Below are positions 23,314-32,596 of a DNA stretch of 64,000 nt, piece after piece. How positions within the stretch are numbered: position 1 is the first letter of the stretch; every line of letters starts with the position of its first letter. The position numbers and the translations under genes are program-made. Origin of the DNA: Arachnopeziza araneosa (Eukaryota; Ascomycota; Leotiomycetes; Helotiales; Arachnopezizaceae). A model generated the notes under the pieces. That model did no database searches. It was given only the letters and a program-made list of their open reading frames with translations, and was not told where the DNA came from. Location of the stretch: NCBI GenBank assembly GCA_003988855.1, contig QYAI01000022.1, positions 62,001 through 126,000 on the forward strand. Reading direction: 5' to 3'.

Positions 23314-24462
23314 ATGTCAATCACCGATCTCTCAACCGAGATTCTCCAAAAGATCTTCGAACAATCCGAACTTACAGACCTCGTACACCTTGCGCAAACA
23401 AACCGCAGACTATACCGCTGCTTTCTTGGCCGTCGATTCCCTCTTCTTGAACAAGGGCTGCATAATTCTTACGCACCATTGCCCTCGCTCCTCAAGCTTG
23501 TACTTGCACATGAGCCCGACAAAACTCGCAAGCCTATCGGCACCGAAATCCGCATCAACAATCAACTAGAGCGCATCGTTGCTGTAGGTGAACATCCCAA
23601 GCTCACGCTTGAGCATATGAAGAAGATGGTCACATATGGCCGTACTGCCGAGCACTGGACAGAAATCTATCCCCGACTGCGCTGGCGATTCGGAAGCGAC
23701 AATCGTCGGCTCCTACACCCGCACGAGAAGGAGAGATTAAGAAGAGCCATCTACCACCACTGGACATATACCACACTCTTCCATTCCCGCTCCTACACAA
23801 ACTATTCCCCAGACCCGCCCTCTCCTGCGTCTTTAGATGACCCGCGTCACCGCCTCCTAAGAACATATAACACAATTGAGCATATTCAACTCTCCGAGCT
23901 CCTCGCCCACATTGAACAAATGGTAGAACTCGATCTCTACCCTTCTAATTCAATCGTTCAAGAATACTACTCTCACACTTTGCCTCCTCGGGCACTAGCC
24001 AAGATTGCTTGGGGTGAAGGGAGCGAGTATCGTCGGCTGGTACGAGACATTATGAAACTCGGACCTGATGATCTTCTTCATCTGGTAGAGAGTACGAGTA
24101 CTAAGCAAGAACGACTTGATTTCTTGTATGCCAAGGAGGCGTGCTTTGGAGATGTGCCGGCGACGTTGAATTATGCGCTCAGTACGGTCACGGTGGAGAG
24201 AGCGAGATGTGGATGGGGCTTGGGGCTTGAAGAGAGAGAGAGAGTGATTGCTGCGGAGAAGTTGCTGTTTCCAAGTCTTAGACCAAAGGCCCATGATGAG
24301 GAGAGGGATGTAGAGGATGGAGAGATGGTGTTCGGGATGGTAGATGTTCGTGGCAGACGGGTTTTGGGTGAGTTGGAGAAGAAGATTGGAGGTGACGGAG
24401 TGAGAACGGGTGAGTGGGACTTGTTTTGTGCGAGGATTGAGGGACGTGAGGTTGAGGAATGA
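23314..24462 (+). CDS. F-box domain protein (382 aa)
   Basis: Single-exon gene. The N-terminus is an F-box (TDLSTEILQKIFEQSELTDL then VHLAQTNRRLYRCF, residues about 4-45), the module that docks on Skp1 in SCF ubiquitin ligases. The remaining 340 residues show no recognised repeat; they are charged and probably helical, and would carry the substrate-binding role. The ATG at 23314 directly precedes the F-box. The substrate is unknown. Assignment as F-box is good; biological role is not inferable. Confidence 0.8.
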   Translation: MSITDLSTEILQKIFEQSELTDLVHLAQTNRRLYRCFLGRRFPLLEQGLHNSYAPLPSLLKLVLAHEPDKTRKPIGTEIRINNQLERIVAVGEHPKLTLEHMKKMVTYGRTAEHWTEIYPRLRWRFGSDNRRLLHPHEKERLRRAIYHHWTYTTLFHSRSYTNYSPDPPSPASLDDPRHRLLRTYNTIEHIQLSELLAHIEQMVELDLYPSNSIVQEYYSHTLPPRALAKIAWGEGSEYRRLVRDIMKLGPDDLLHLVESTSTKQERLDFLYAKEACFGDVPATLNYALSTVTVERARCGWGLGLEERERVIAAEKLLFPSLRPKAHDEERDVEDGEMVFGMVDVRGRRVLGELEKKIGGDGVRTGEWDLFCARIEGREVEE

Positions 24463-24809
24463 GACTCGGTTTAATTCGGAGAGGGAGTATCTAATTTTTT
24501 TTTTCACGGTGAGATATATTTACATAGAGATGAAGTATAGAGGTGATAAACTATCTCAAAATCTAGCTATGCCAACTAACTCTCCTTATCTTTGACTCCC
24601 TATTTTCTTTCTTTTTCGTTCCGGATAGGAGGTAGGTATTCCCGAATGTCATCCGAGGCCAAAGGGAGCAGTTTTTTGCGCTCTCGCTCAAACTGGAAAA
24701 CACATTCTCATAGGATATGACATTCATTCAAAGGCTCTATATCTATGGATGTATTTTTATAACCTTCTCCAAAAGAGGAATCTCAAACTTGAGCAAAAAT
24801 CCAAAAAAT
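24463..24809. other. Intergenic between F-box gene and COX5
   Basis: About 350 bp with a T-rich run near 24494-24503. No gene seen. Confidence 0.4.
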
Positions 24810-24815
24810 CACGTG
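24810..24815. promoter_or_regulatory. CACGTG palindrome upstream of COX5
   Basis: The hexamer CACGTG lies in the 10-bp palindrome ATCACGTGAT, about 187 bp before the COX5 ATG. CACGTG is the core site of Cbf1-type bHLH factors. Similar sites precede ATP2 and MCX1. Function is inferred. Confidence 0.4.
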
Positions 24816-24996
24816 ATCCCATAATGTGGAGCTTCAGCTTAGCTCAAAATTTCCGAACAACCTCAATCGTATGATCCGCCGTCTCCCAAACACCCAACAC
24901 CAGCGTCAGCACCACACCTCCTGCCTCCGCATACCAGGAGCTTCACACGCACCAATTGACCTCTCCTTTGTCACTCTCCACTCCACGACCGTCGAA

Positions 24997-25883
24997 ATGC
25001 TGCGTCAATCGCTCGTGAGAGCTGGGGGATACGGGCGAGTGGCCTCCTCGACTTCGACTGCGTCTCGGGTGGCAGTACAACAGAGCAGACAGGCGCACGC
25101 CATCTCGAACCCAACTCTGGCGAATATCGAGAAGAGATGGGAGGGCATGCCGCCTCAGGAACAGGCTGATCTGTGGATGGCACTGCGGGATCGCATGAAG
25201 GTTAACTGGGCCGAGTTGACGTTGCAGGAGAAGAAAGCGGGTTAGTCTCCTTCCTCTTTCTTTTCACCTCAATCATGTCTTGCGTATTCTATTGTACCGA
25301 AAACCCGGTCTTTCCAGCTTGGAGTTCTATCGGGGGACAAGTCTCGTTTGAGGGATGATCACGACAATCAGAATGAAATGAAAAGAAGCTGATGATTGCG
25401 GTCTGATTAGCATATTATATCGCCTTTGGTCCCCACGGTCCTAGATCTCAACAAGCTCCCGGCGAGGCCTGGAAAGTAGCGGGCTATACAGCTATCGGCG
25501 TCGGTGTTAGCTTCTTGCTCTTCGCTGGTGTTCGTGTGTTTGCTAAGGGATCGCCTGGAACAATGAATAAGGAATATCAGCAGGCGACGGATGAGTACTT
25601 GAAGGTTAGTCTTTATGCCCTCTCCTCCACACCTCTCTCGTTTGCCAACACCTCGATTTTACACGTGCTGGCTTTAGATTGGTTTTTGTTTTGGAGCATG
25701 GATTTGGAGATAGCGAGCAGAGAAAGCTCCGATACAACACCTCTTATTACATCTAGATTTAAGATGAGATGACCAAGACTAACATACCTCTTACAGGGCC
25801 AAAACTCGGAACCCATCAGCGGTATCTCAGCTGATGTCCCCTCGGGCAGCGCCGTCCAATCCCCGCCAAAGAAGAAGGCATAA
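24997..25883 (+). CDS. COX5: Cytochrome c oxidase subunit 5 (COX5/subunit IV family, 174 aa)
   Basis: Nuclear-encoded subunit of respiratory complex IV in the mitochondrial inner membrane. Exons 24997-25240, 25411-25604 and 25797-25883; introns are 170 and 192 bp, both starting GTTAGT. Spliced length is 525 nt. The N-terminus MLRQSLVRAGGYGRVASS is rich in Arg/Ser and fits a matrix-targeting presequence. The core is typical: NIEKRWEGMPPQEQADLWMA, LRDRMKVNWAELTLQEKKA joined across intron 1 to AYYIAFGPHGPR. A single membrane segment follows (VAGYTAIGVGVSFLLFAGVRV). The protein ends in a Lys-rich tail. The join across intron 1 restores the conserved sequence, supporting the model. Confidence 0.93.
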
Positions 25884-27125
25884 ACACGCTATCGTGTCCC
25901 TCCACCACTTCATCCTCTCATATCTATATCCTCACCGTGCTCACCAAACCTCGCATTTCTTTTGTTACGCGCGCTCGCTGTAGATACGAGAAAAGTCTAG
26001 TTCTGTCTTCCTGCGGAGGAGTTGAGAGGGCTCATAAATGTAGGATGGATGATGGATTAGTTAAAAAGTGGGAGGGATTGGAGAGCATTGGGAGGAATGG
26101 GAAGAGAGAATGGAGGATGTGGATTGTATAAAGAATACTTTTACTTTTACTTTTTTGCTGTGTTGTGCAATCATTTCCTAGTGCACCTCATCATCATCGT
26201 TATATCATAGAGAATTAAGATATTGACCTAACCTAGCTATCCTATCCTCTGCCGTTAGATCCTACCAGTAACATTCACTGTCTCCCTCTTCACTTCCAGC
26301 TCATATCCAGACACGCAACTGACCTCTTTGATCCGCATCCGCATCCTCATCCCCATCCTACTCATATACCATTCAAACCAACCATTTTCAAAATAAGACC
26401 ATCCATCCATCCTCCCTCTCCCTCTCCCTCTCCCTCTCTCCCATAACAGCCCACCAGCTATCCATCCCCACCTCCCTCCCTCCTCCAATTAAACCCAGCA
26501 TCAATCCCATGAGAACAACGCAATGAACAACCAAACGAACAAACGGATCAGTCAACGCGAGAATTATTCCGGGTTTTGCGAAAGTTCATGTCAATGTTTT
26601 TTTTACGGGTTTTTGAATGGGTTGATTTTGTTCTTTGAAAAGAGGGGGAAGGGGAAGGGGAGAGAAGAGGAGAGGAGAGGAGAGGAGAGAAGAGGTAGAG
26701 AGGGAGGAAAGAGAGGAAGAGAGAGACAGGGAGGCGGGATAGTGTGCCTAAGGGCGGTGGATCGAAGGGTAAAGGGTGGGTGGATCGATGGTTGGATAGA
26801 TGTAAGGGTGATCCGAATCGACAATCATGAGTAGTTACGTGTCATTCTATGAAGAATCAAAACTCAAGGGTGTGATCTTTATTTTTATCGCGTAGTTAAG
26901 TTATAAGAGACCGCTTGCTGATTCGAATCAGATATATAACAGGTGATGTGAGAAAAGAAATCTATAAAATCTATTTTTTTGGGGGTTATGTGCTAAAGCC
27001 GGCATGCAAATTCTTTCATTATCCCTCTCTCAGCCCTGGTTCAGTTACCACATACAAATTACAGATCACTACCTTCTAGTTTCTGATGTGCATTTTAATG
27101 CTAATCACTACAACGGCTGCTTCGC
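25884..27125. other. Low-complexity intergenic region
   Basis: About 1.2 kb between COX5 and the 3' end of the branching enzyme gene. It contains a CCCTCT microsatellite at about 26415-26448 and a purine run (AGAGG-type repeats) at about 26640-26735. No recognisable gene; ORFs here only reflect the repeats. Confidence 0.5.
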
Positions 27126-29554
27126 TCAAGTCGTACTCTCCAAAGCCAGGATCTATCATAATCGTTAGTACTATTTCTGGTACCACAAAAGGAGAGGCTT
27201 ACAATAGCAGTTCTCGTAGGTATATAAACCTGCGTGAAATTCTTCCTCTCGTTCCACTGGAATGGAGTAGTGAAGAACCTCGTTCCCTCATCAATTCTCT
27301 CAAAGCCTCCATATTTCTTGCTATCAGTGTTAAGTACCACTTTATATGTACCTTCCTGCTCGATACCAATACGGTAATCGGCAAAGCTTTGGGAAGGATT
27401 GAAATTGAATACCCATACCAAGCCAGCCCGCTCAAAGACAACGACTTTGTCGCTCTCGTTTTTGAGAGAGATGTAGGCTTGTGGAGAATGCAACCAGCCG
27501 TATTTAGCTTCGAGGTGCTGCATACCAGCATCGAATTCGTTGAGGAAATGGTACCGGAGGAGGTGGTCTTCGGTGAGGTTAAATTGACGACGGGCGTACC
27601 AGAAGGAGTTGTCATTGCCGGCGCGAGGGAAGTCAAGCCATTCTGGATGGCCGAATTCGTTGCCTTGGAAGTTTAGGTAGCCTTCGCCGCCGAGGCCGTG
27701 AGTGAGTAGACGGATCATCTTGTGAAGACCCATGCCTCGCTCGATGGTTGGGGTGAATTCCGAAAGGGTGGACATGTTGGTGTACATTTCAGCATCACAG
27801 AGATGCATCATAATAGATTTATCACCGACGAGACTGCTTTGAGTCAGTTAAGTTTAGGAAGAGCAATGGCAACTTACGCTTGATCGTGACTTTCGCAGTA
27901 GGCGATTGTTTTCTCACCGTGGCGTCTGTTTGTGAGAGTGAAGCAAATATTGCCTAGATCCCACTCATCGTCTTTCTTCTCTTTCAGTATCTTGATCCAC
28001 ATGTCTGGAATCGCCATTGCAAGTCTGTAGTCGAATCCGACCCCACCTAAGGAGAGTGAAAGACATAGTGCCGGCATGCCAGAGACGTCTTCAGCAATTG
28101 TGATCATTTCTGGATAGAGCTGATGCAGCATCTCATTTGCAATCATGAGATATACTACGCCATCTTCATCAACTCCAGGACCAAAGTACTCGTGATAACC
28201 TCCCGAAAACCCCCTGGTTGTTGTTAGCCGATTCTATAAGAGCAAAATCATACTCACGTTCCAATGCCATGATGGGTATAAAGCATGCTCGTAACACCGT
28301 CAAATCTAAACCCATCAAATTGATACTCATCCATCCAGAATCTCAAATTAGAAAGCAAAAACCTCAACACCTCATGACTGCCGTAATTGAAAAGTCTACT
28401 ATCCCACAACTCATGTTTGCCTTTCGGACCTCCATGAAAATAACAACTGTCGCTTCCGTCAAACTCGTTCAGCCCATCTAGTACATTTTTAGATGCGTGA
28501 CTGTGAACTACATCCAACAGGACTGTGATTCCGAGACCATGTGCCGTATCGATCAATTCCATCAAATCTTCTGGTGGTCCATACCGACTGCTTGCTGCGA
28601 AGAAGCTGTTGATCTGATATCCGAAACTAGCATAATATGCATGCTCCATGATTGCCATTAGCTGAATGACATTATAGCCCAAGTGATGTATTCTGGGCAG
28701 CATATTCTTCGTAAACTCCTTATATGTAGCCACTCTCAGCTCTGGCGATGAGATACCCACATGTGCTTCGTAAACTCGTGTGCTTTGGGGCTTCTTAGGT
28801 CTTTGGTGCTTAAATTTGTAGCGTTCGGCTGCAGGAGGGTTCCAAAATCGTGCATCGTACACTGGAGAGACGGCGAGGTCTTGAGTTACGTATTTTATCC
28901 ATGCTGGGATACGCTCGATTCGTTCACTAGATGGTGTGATCATTGAGATCTCACAGATTAGCCATGTTCTTAGAAAGTAATGGCAGATATACCTTGATCT
29001 TGGAATTATGTGCGATGGCTGGTTTGCCATCTTTCGCGGGTATAACGATCTCAAAAACTCCGTACGGGTCTTTCTTCATAGGATGTGATTCTCTGCTCCA
29101 CTCATCTAGACGCTATTAGTTCTTGCAAAAGAATATTCTGCTACAGGGAGAGAAATACTAAAATCACCAATGAGGACTGCTTCTTTAGCATTGGGTGCCC
29201 ATTCTCTATACGAGATGTTGTTGTTCTTATCCACATTGAAACCAAACTTCTCTGTGCCCTAGATCTTGTCAGTCCGCGGGTTGAATGGTCTGATCTGGAC
29301 GAACTCTGCTGAACTTTTCTAGTCCACCTTCGGTATCATCGATCGTTTTGATCCATTGTTGTGCCTTTGCATATCTATGCTTGAGAGCTTCTTTGAAGGG
29401 GGAGAGCCAAGGATCGAGTTGAATCACACCTAGGGAAATTAGCTCTGGAAGCTTTGCAGAATTGGCTAAAGCTACCTGTTCCATCATTTGGTATTCCATC
29501 TGCAGCTCCATTGGTCATGACAGAATTGGCAGACTTTTCGTTTGTTGCGTCCAT
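27126..29554 (-). CDS. GLC3: 1,4-alpha-glucan branching enzyme (700 aa)
   Basis: Glycogen branching enzyme, GH13 family; it transfers 1,4-glucan segments to alpha-1,6 positions in cytosolic glycogen. Eight exons: 29554-29476, 29429-29305, 29258-29159, 29105-28993, 28949-28258, 28213-27878, 27833-27203 and 27152-27126; introns 43-53 bp; spliced 2,103 nt. Conserved blocks: LDPWLSPFKEALKHRYAKAQ, EKFGFNVDKNNNISYREWAP, DVVHSHASKN, the nucleophile region DGFRFDGVTSM, ITIAEDVSGMPALC and the catalytic SHDQALVGDKS, restored across the intron at 27834-27877. The last exon gives ILALESTT. One difference from the usual motif: YCESHDQ, where many relatives have Ala instead of Cys. A CAACAG repeat lies in the 5' leader. 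Confidence 0.95.
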
Positions 29555-30216
29555 CTCTGTGTTGCTGTTGCTGTTGCTGTTGTTGTTTTTGTATGGTGTG
29601 ACTTGATTTCTGCTGAGGGAAAAGCAGCTCGTCAACTAGCTTTTGATAGTCGAAGCTAGGAATGCAGTTGTCGAAGCAACTGAAATTGAGACAGTCCTCG
29701 TAGTCTTATGGGGAAAAATAAAAGAAATATCTGCAAATTTGGCCCTCGATATCAGCGAGATATTTTGCGGGGTGTCTGCTGTAGGGGGGTTCTGCAGGCC
29801 GTCAAAATCCGATGTTTGTTGGTTGAGCTTTGCCCGCCAAATGACGTCGCATCCCTGCCGACGTCCAGCCAAAGCAGAAGCGAGTCCTACGACGGTACGA
29901 GGCCGATAACAGCTTGCCCAACACCTTTTCGCATCCTGGAATCTGCTGTCCCCAAGCACACGTGATATCGGATTGCCTGTGGAAGGTCAATTGCTTCTTC
30001 TCAATAGTCTATTGTCTCTTCTCCACTTCTTTCCTCAGACTACGTCGTTTCGGCTCTTGCACTCCACTCTCCCAGCCTCCCTCGCCCAGGCAAGATTCGC
30101 TTACGGTCGACTTCTCACCCCGCAATCCTCATTGTTCCTCACACCATTCCCTTTCACCAGTGGCTACGCATTGCTACGCAATGAGGCAACTATGATCGTT
30201 CTGCCATATATCCACT
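29555..30216. promoter_or_regulatory. Divergent promoter GLC3 / MCX1 with CACGTG site
   Basis: About 660 bp between two start codons. A CACGTG hexamer lies at 29959-29964 (context GCACACGTGATAT), about 258 bp before the MCX1 start. A CAACAG-type repeat (about 29560-29590) lies in the GLC3 leader. Confidence 0.5.
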
Positions 30217-31949
30217 ATGCCGGCCATGAACCGGACACTCGCTCTTCCACGGGTCCGTAACCATACCCTCGCTCATTCCCGCCATCTGTCGACGTCACGA
30301 GACACCCATTCAACCTCCTTCTCTAACGGTTTCTCATCCTCCTACTCACCAGATGAACCAACTCGGGGCCCATTGTCAAAAGCATCAATCACCGGGGCAA
30401 CACGTCTCACTCCTTTCCTCCTCAAGGACCATTTAGACAAGTATGTGGTCGGTCAGGACAGAGCGAAAAAAGCCACCAGTGTGGCCATATACAACCATTA
30501 CCAACGAATTCGAGAGATACAACGGCATGAAGCCGAAGATAGTGCACAGCGAGAGAAAGAAGCTAGATGGGTCTTAAGAGAGCGGGAGCGGGCCTCTCAT
30601 CCTCTTGAAAGTCGGTTCTTCCCCTCATCACATGATCCGTTCTGACTGTTGGTGTAGATGAATATCCTGGGCATATAGAAACCGTAGATCTGAACTGGAA
30701 AGCACCACCCGATCTTGAGATAGGGTCTGCTGATTTAGTTGACTCAAAACGGACCCTGATCGAAAAATCTAATCTTCTCCTCCTTGGTCCTTCAGGCGTT
30801 GGAAAGACATACATGCTATCGTGCTTAGCTCGTATTTTAGAGGTTCCATTTGCGACTATAGATTGTTCAGCACTCACTCAAGCCGGATATATCGGGACAG
30901 ACATTGAATCAAGCATTGAACGTCTCCTTCTGGCTTCAAATCATGATATCACCAAATGCGAGACGGGAATTATCTTCTTTGATGAGGTGGACAAGCTTGC
31001 GAAACCGGCGATCATGACCCATGGGAGGGATGTTTCTGGAGAAGGTGTTCAGCAAGGGTTGCTGAAAATGATTGAAGGTACAACTGTTACTGTGAATGCA
31101 AAGAGTGATCGCTCGTCAAAAACTGAAGGGAAAGAAAAAATGGAACGTGCTGGGAGAGATAGTGGAGGCGGGGCAGGAAAGAGTGAACAGTATACTGTTG
31201 ATACTACGAATATTCTTTTCGTTTTTGCTGGTGCCTTTGTTGGTCTAGATCGCATCATCTCTTCTCGACTTTCATCGGGATCGACGCTTGGATTTGGTGC
31301 TAACTCTCAAACGCTCAAGTCGAATAAGAAGCAGAATGTCCTAGAGAGAGTAACACATCCAGACCTGCAAACATATGGTCTGATCCCTGAGCTACTGGGG
31401 AGGATACCAATCACGGTTCCACTCAGTCCCTTGACGTTGGATCAGCTTGTGAGCATTCTCACTGAGCCAAAAAATAGTTTGGTTAAGCAGTATACCGCGC
31501 TGTTTACTACTTCTAGTATCCAACTTCGTTTTAGCACAGGTGCACTGCACGCGATTGCTGAGAGAGCACTCCCTCCGAAACCGAGCGAGAGCGGAAAAGA
31601 TAAAGGGTTAAATGGAGGAGGAATCGGTGCTCGTGGTCTTCGTTCCATCATGGAATCAGTGCTGGGCGAAGTGATGTTCCGAGGACCAGGAAGCTCGGTG
31701 AGATATTGTCTCATTGACGAGAAATTTGTTCGTGACCAGGCAAGAAGTATAGAAGAAGGAGATGGGAGGACCTTAATGCCACGTTGCTGGTCGAGGGGTC
31801 AAGTAAGGGCGTTTGATGAGGCGATAGAATTTGAGGAAAAAGCTTGGAAAGCAGAGATTGAAGAGAAAGAGAGAAAAGAAAGGGGCGAAACACATGAAGA
31901 GAAGTCTGATTTAGAGGTACTGAGGAGGGTGGGTAGCAGTGGGATGTGA
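30217..31949 (+). CDS. MCX1: Mitochondrial ClpX-type AAA+ unfoldase (561 aa)
   Basis: AAA+ protein of the ClpX family, in fungi the matrix chaperone Mcx1. Exons 30217-30610 and 30658-31949 (47-bp intron, TCTGACT branch). The N-terminus MPAMNRTLALPRVRNHTLAH is Arg-rich and fits mitochondrial import. There is no N-terminal ClpX zinc-binding domain. Motifs: LDKYVVGQDRAKKATSVAIY, Walker A LLLLGPSGVGKTYMLSCLA, QAGYIGTDIESSIERLL and Walker B GIIFFDEVDKLAK; the sensor region includes GLIPELLGRIPITVPL and GARGLRSIMESVL. A Gly/Ser-rich insert follows KMIEGTTVTVNAK. Neighbour of GLC3 by divergent arrangement only. Confidence 0.93.
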
Positions 31950-32596
31950 ATAGGAGTTTTGGAGATGCATCACTCACATCCTTGTGGGTATAAAAGTGCA
32001 TTATGAGACTCGGGATCAGGTTATGGGTCATAGGAATAGCATCTATAGGATACATAAATGACAAACAGCCAAAAAATTACTTCGCTATCCAGGCTGAGAG
32101 CATTTATGTTGAGTTAATCTGAGGACTTTTGATTTGCCGCAGGAAGTATATCCACTTCCTGAATACAAAGCTTCTTGAAATTGTAAAGGACAATTCGATA
32201 ATTTTCCCTTTTTTCATTGATATCTACAATACACCCAGCTGTGATGCCTACGAAATCTTTGTGAAGAACTAGGGCGTTCTTGAGCCAATTTCTCCAATTA
32301 TGATATAAATATATGCAGCATTCTAGAACGAAAGCTCAAATCTGATTATATCAGAGCCAAAGTTATAGCACTCATAAATTGTCGCAAAGAGAAGTTTCGC
32401 CTCCTGAGGCTCCATCATCAATTTCCTCAAACCCCTGCCGTCGGGCTAATACGGGTCCACATTCGCTATTGAAGTCACGTGCTTAGCGAACTAGGAAGTC
32501 TTCGCTGTCGGCAAGCTCTTTTGACCTCATTCAAAGCTCTCCCATCAACTCAATCACCTCCACTCCCATCCATCCCGTTCTTCTTCATCTCTCAAG
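31950..32596. promoter_or_regulatory. Intergenic and ATP2 promoter with CACGTG site
   Basis: About 650 bp. A CACGTG lies at 32476-32481, 121 bp before the ATP2 ATG. The leader just before the start is CT-rich (CTCCACTCCCATCCATCCCG). Confidence 0.5.

Noticed and set aside
26603..26824. Pro/Leu/Ser-rich minus-strand frame
   Set aside because: It is only the translation of the purine/pyrimidine microsatellite.
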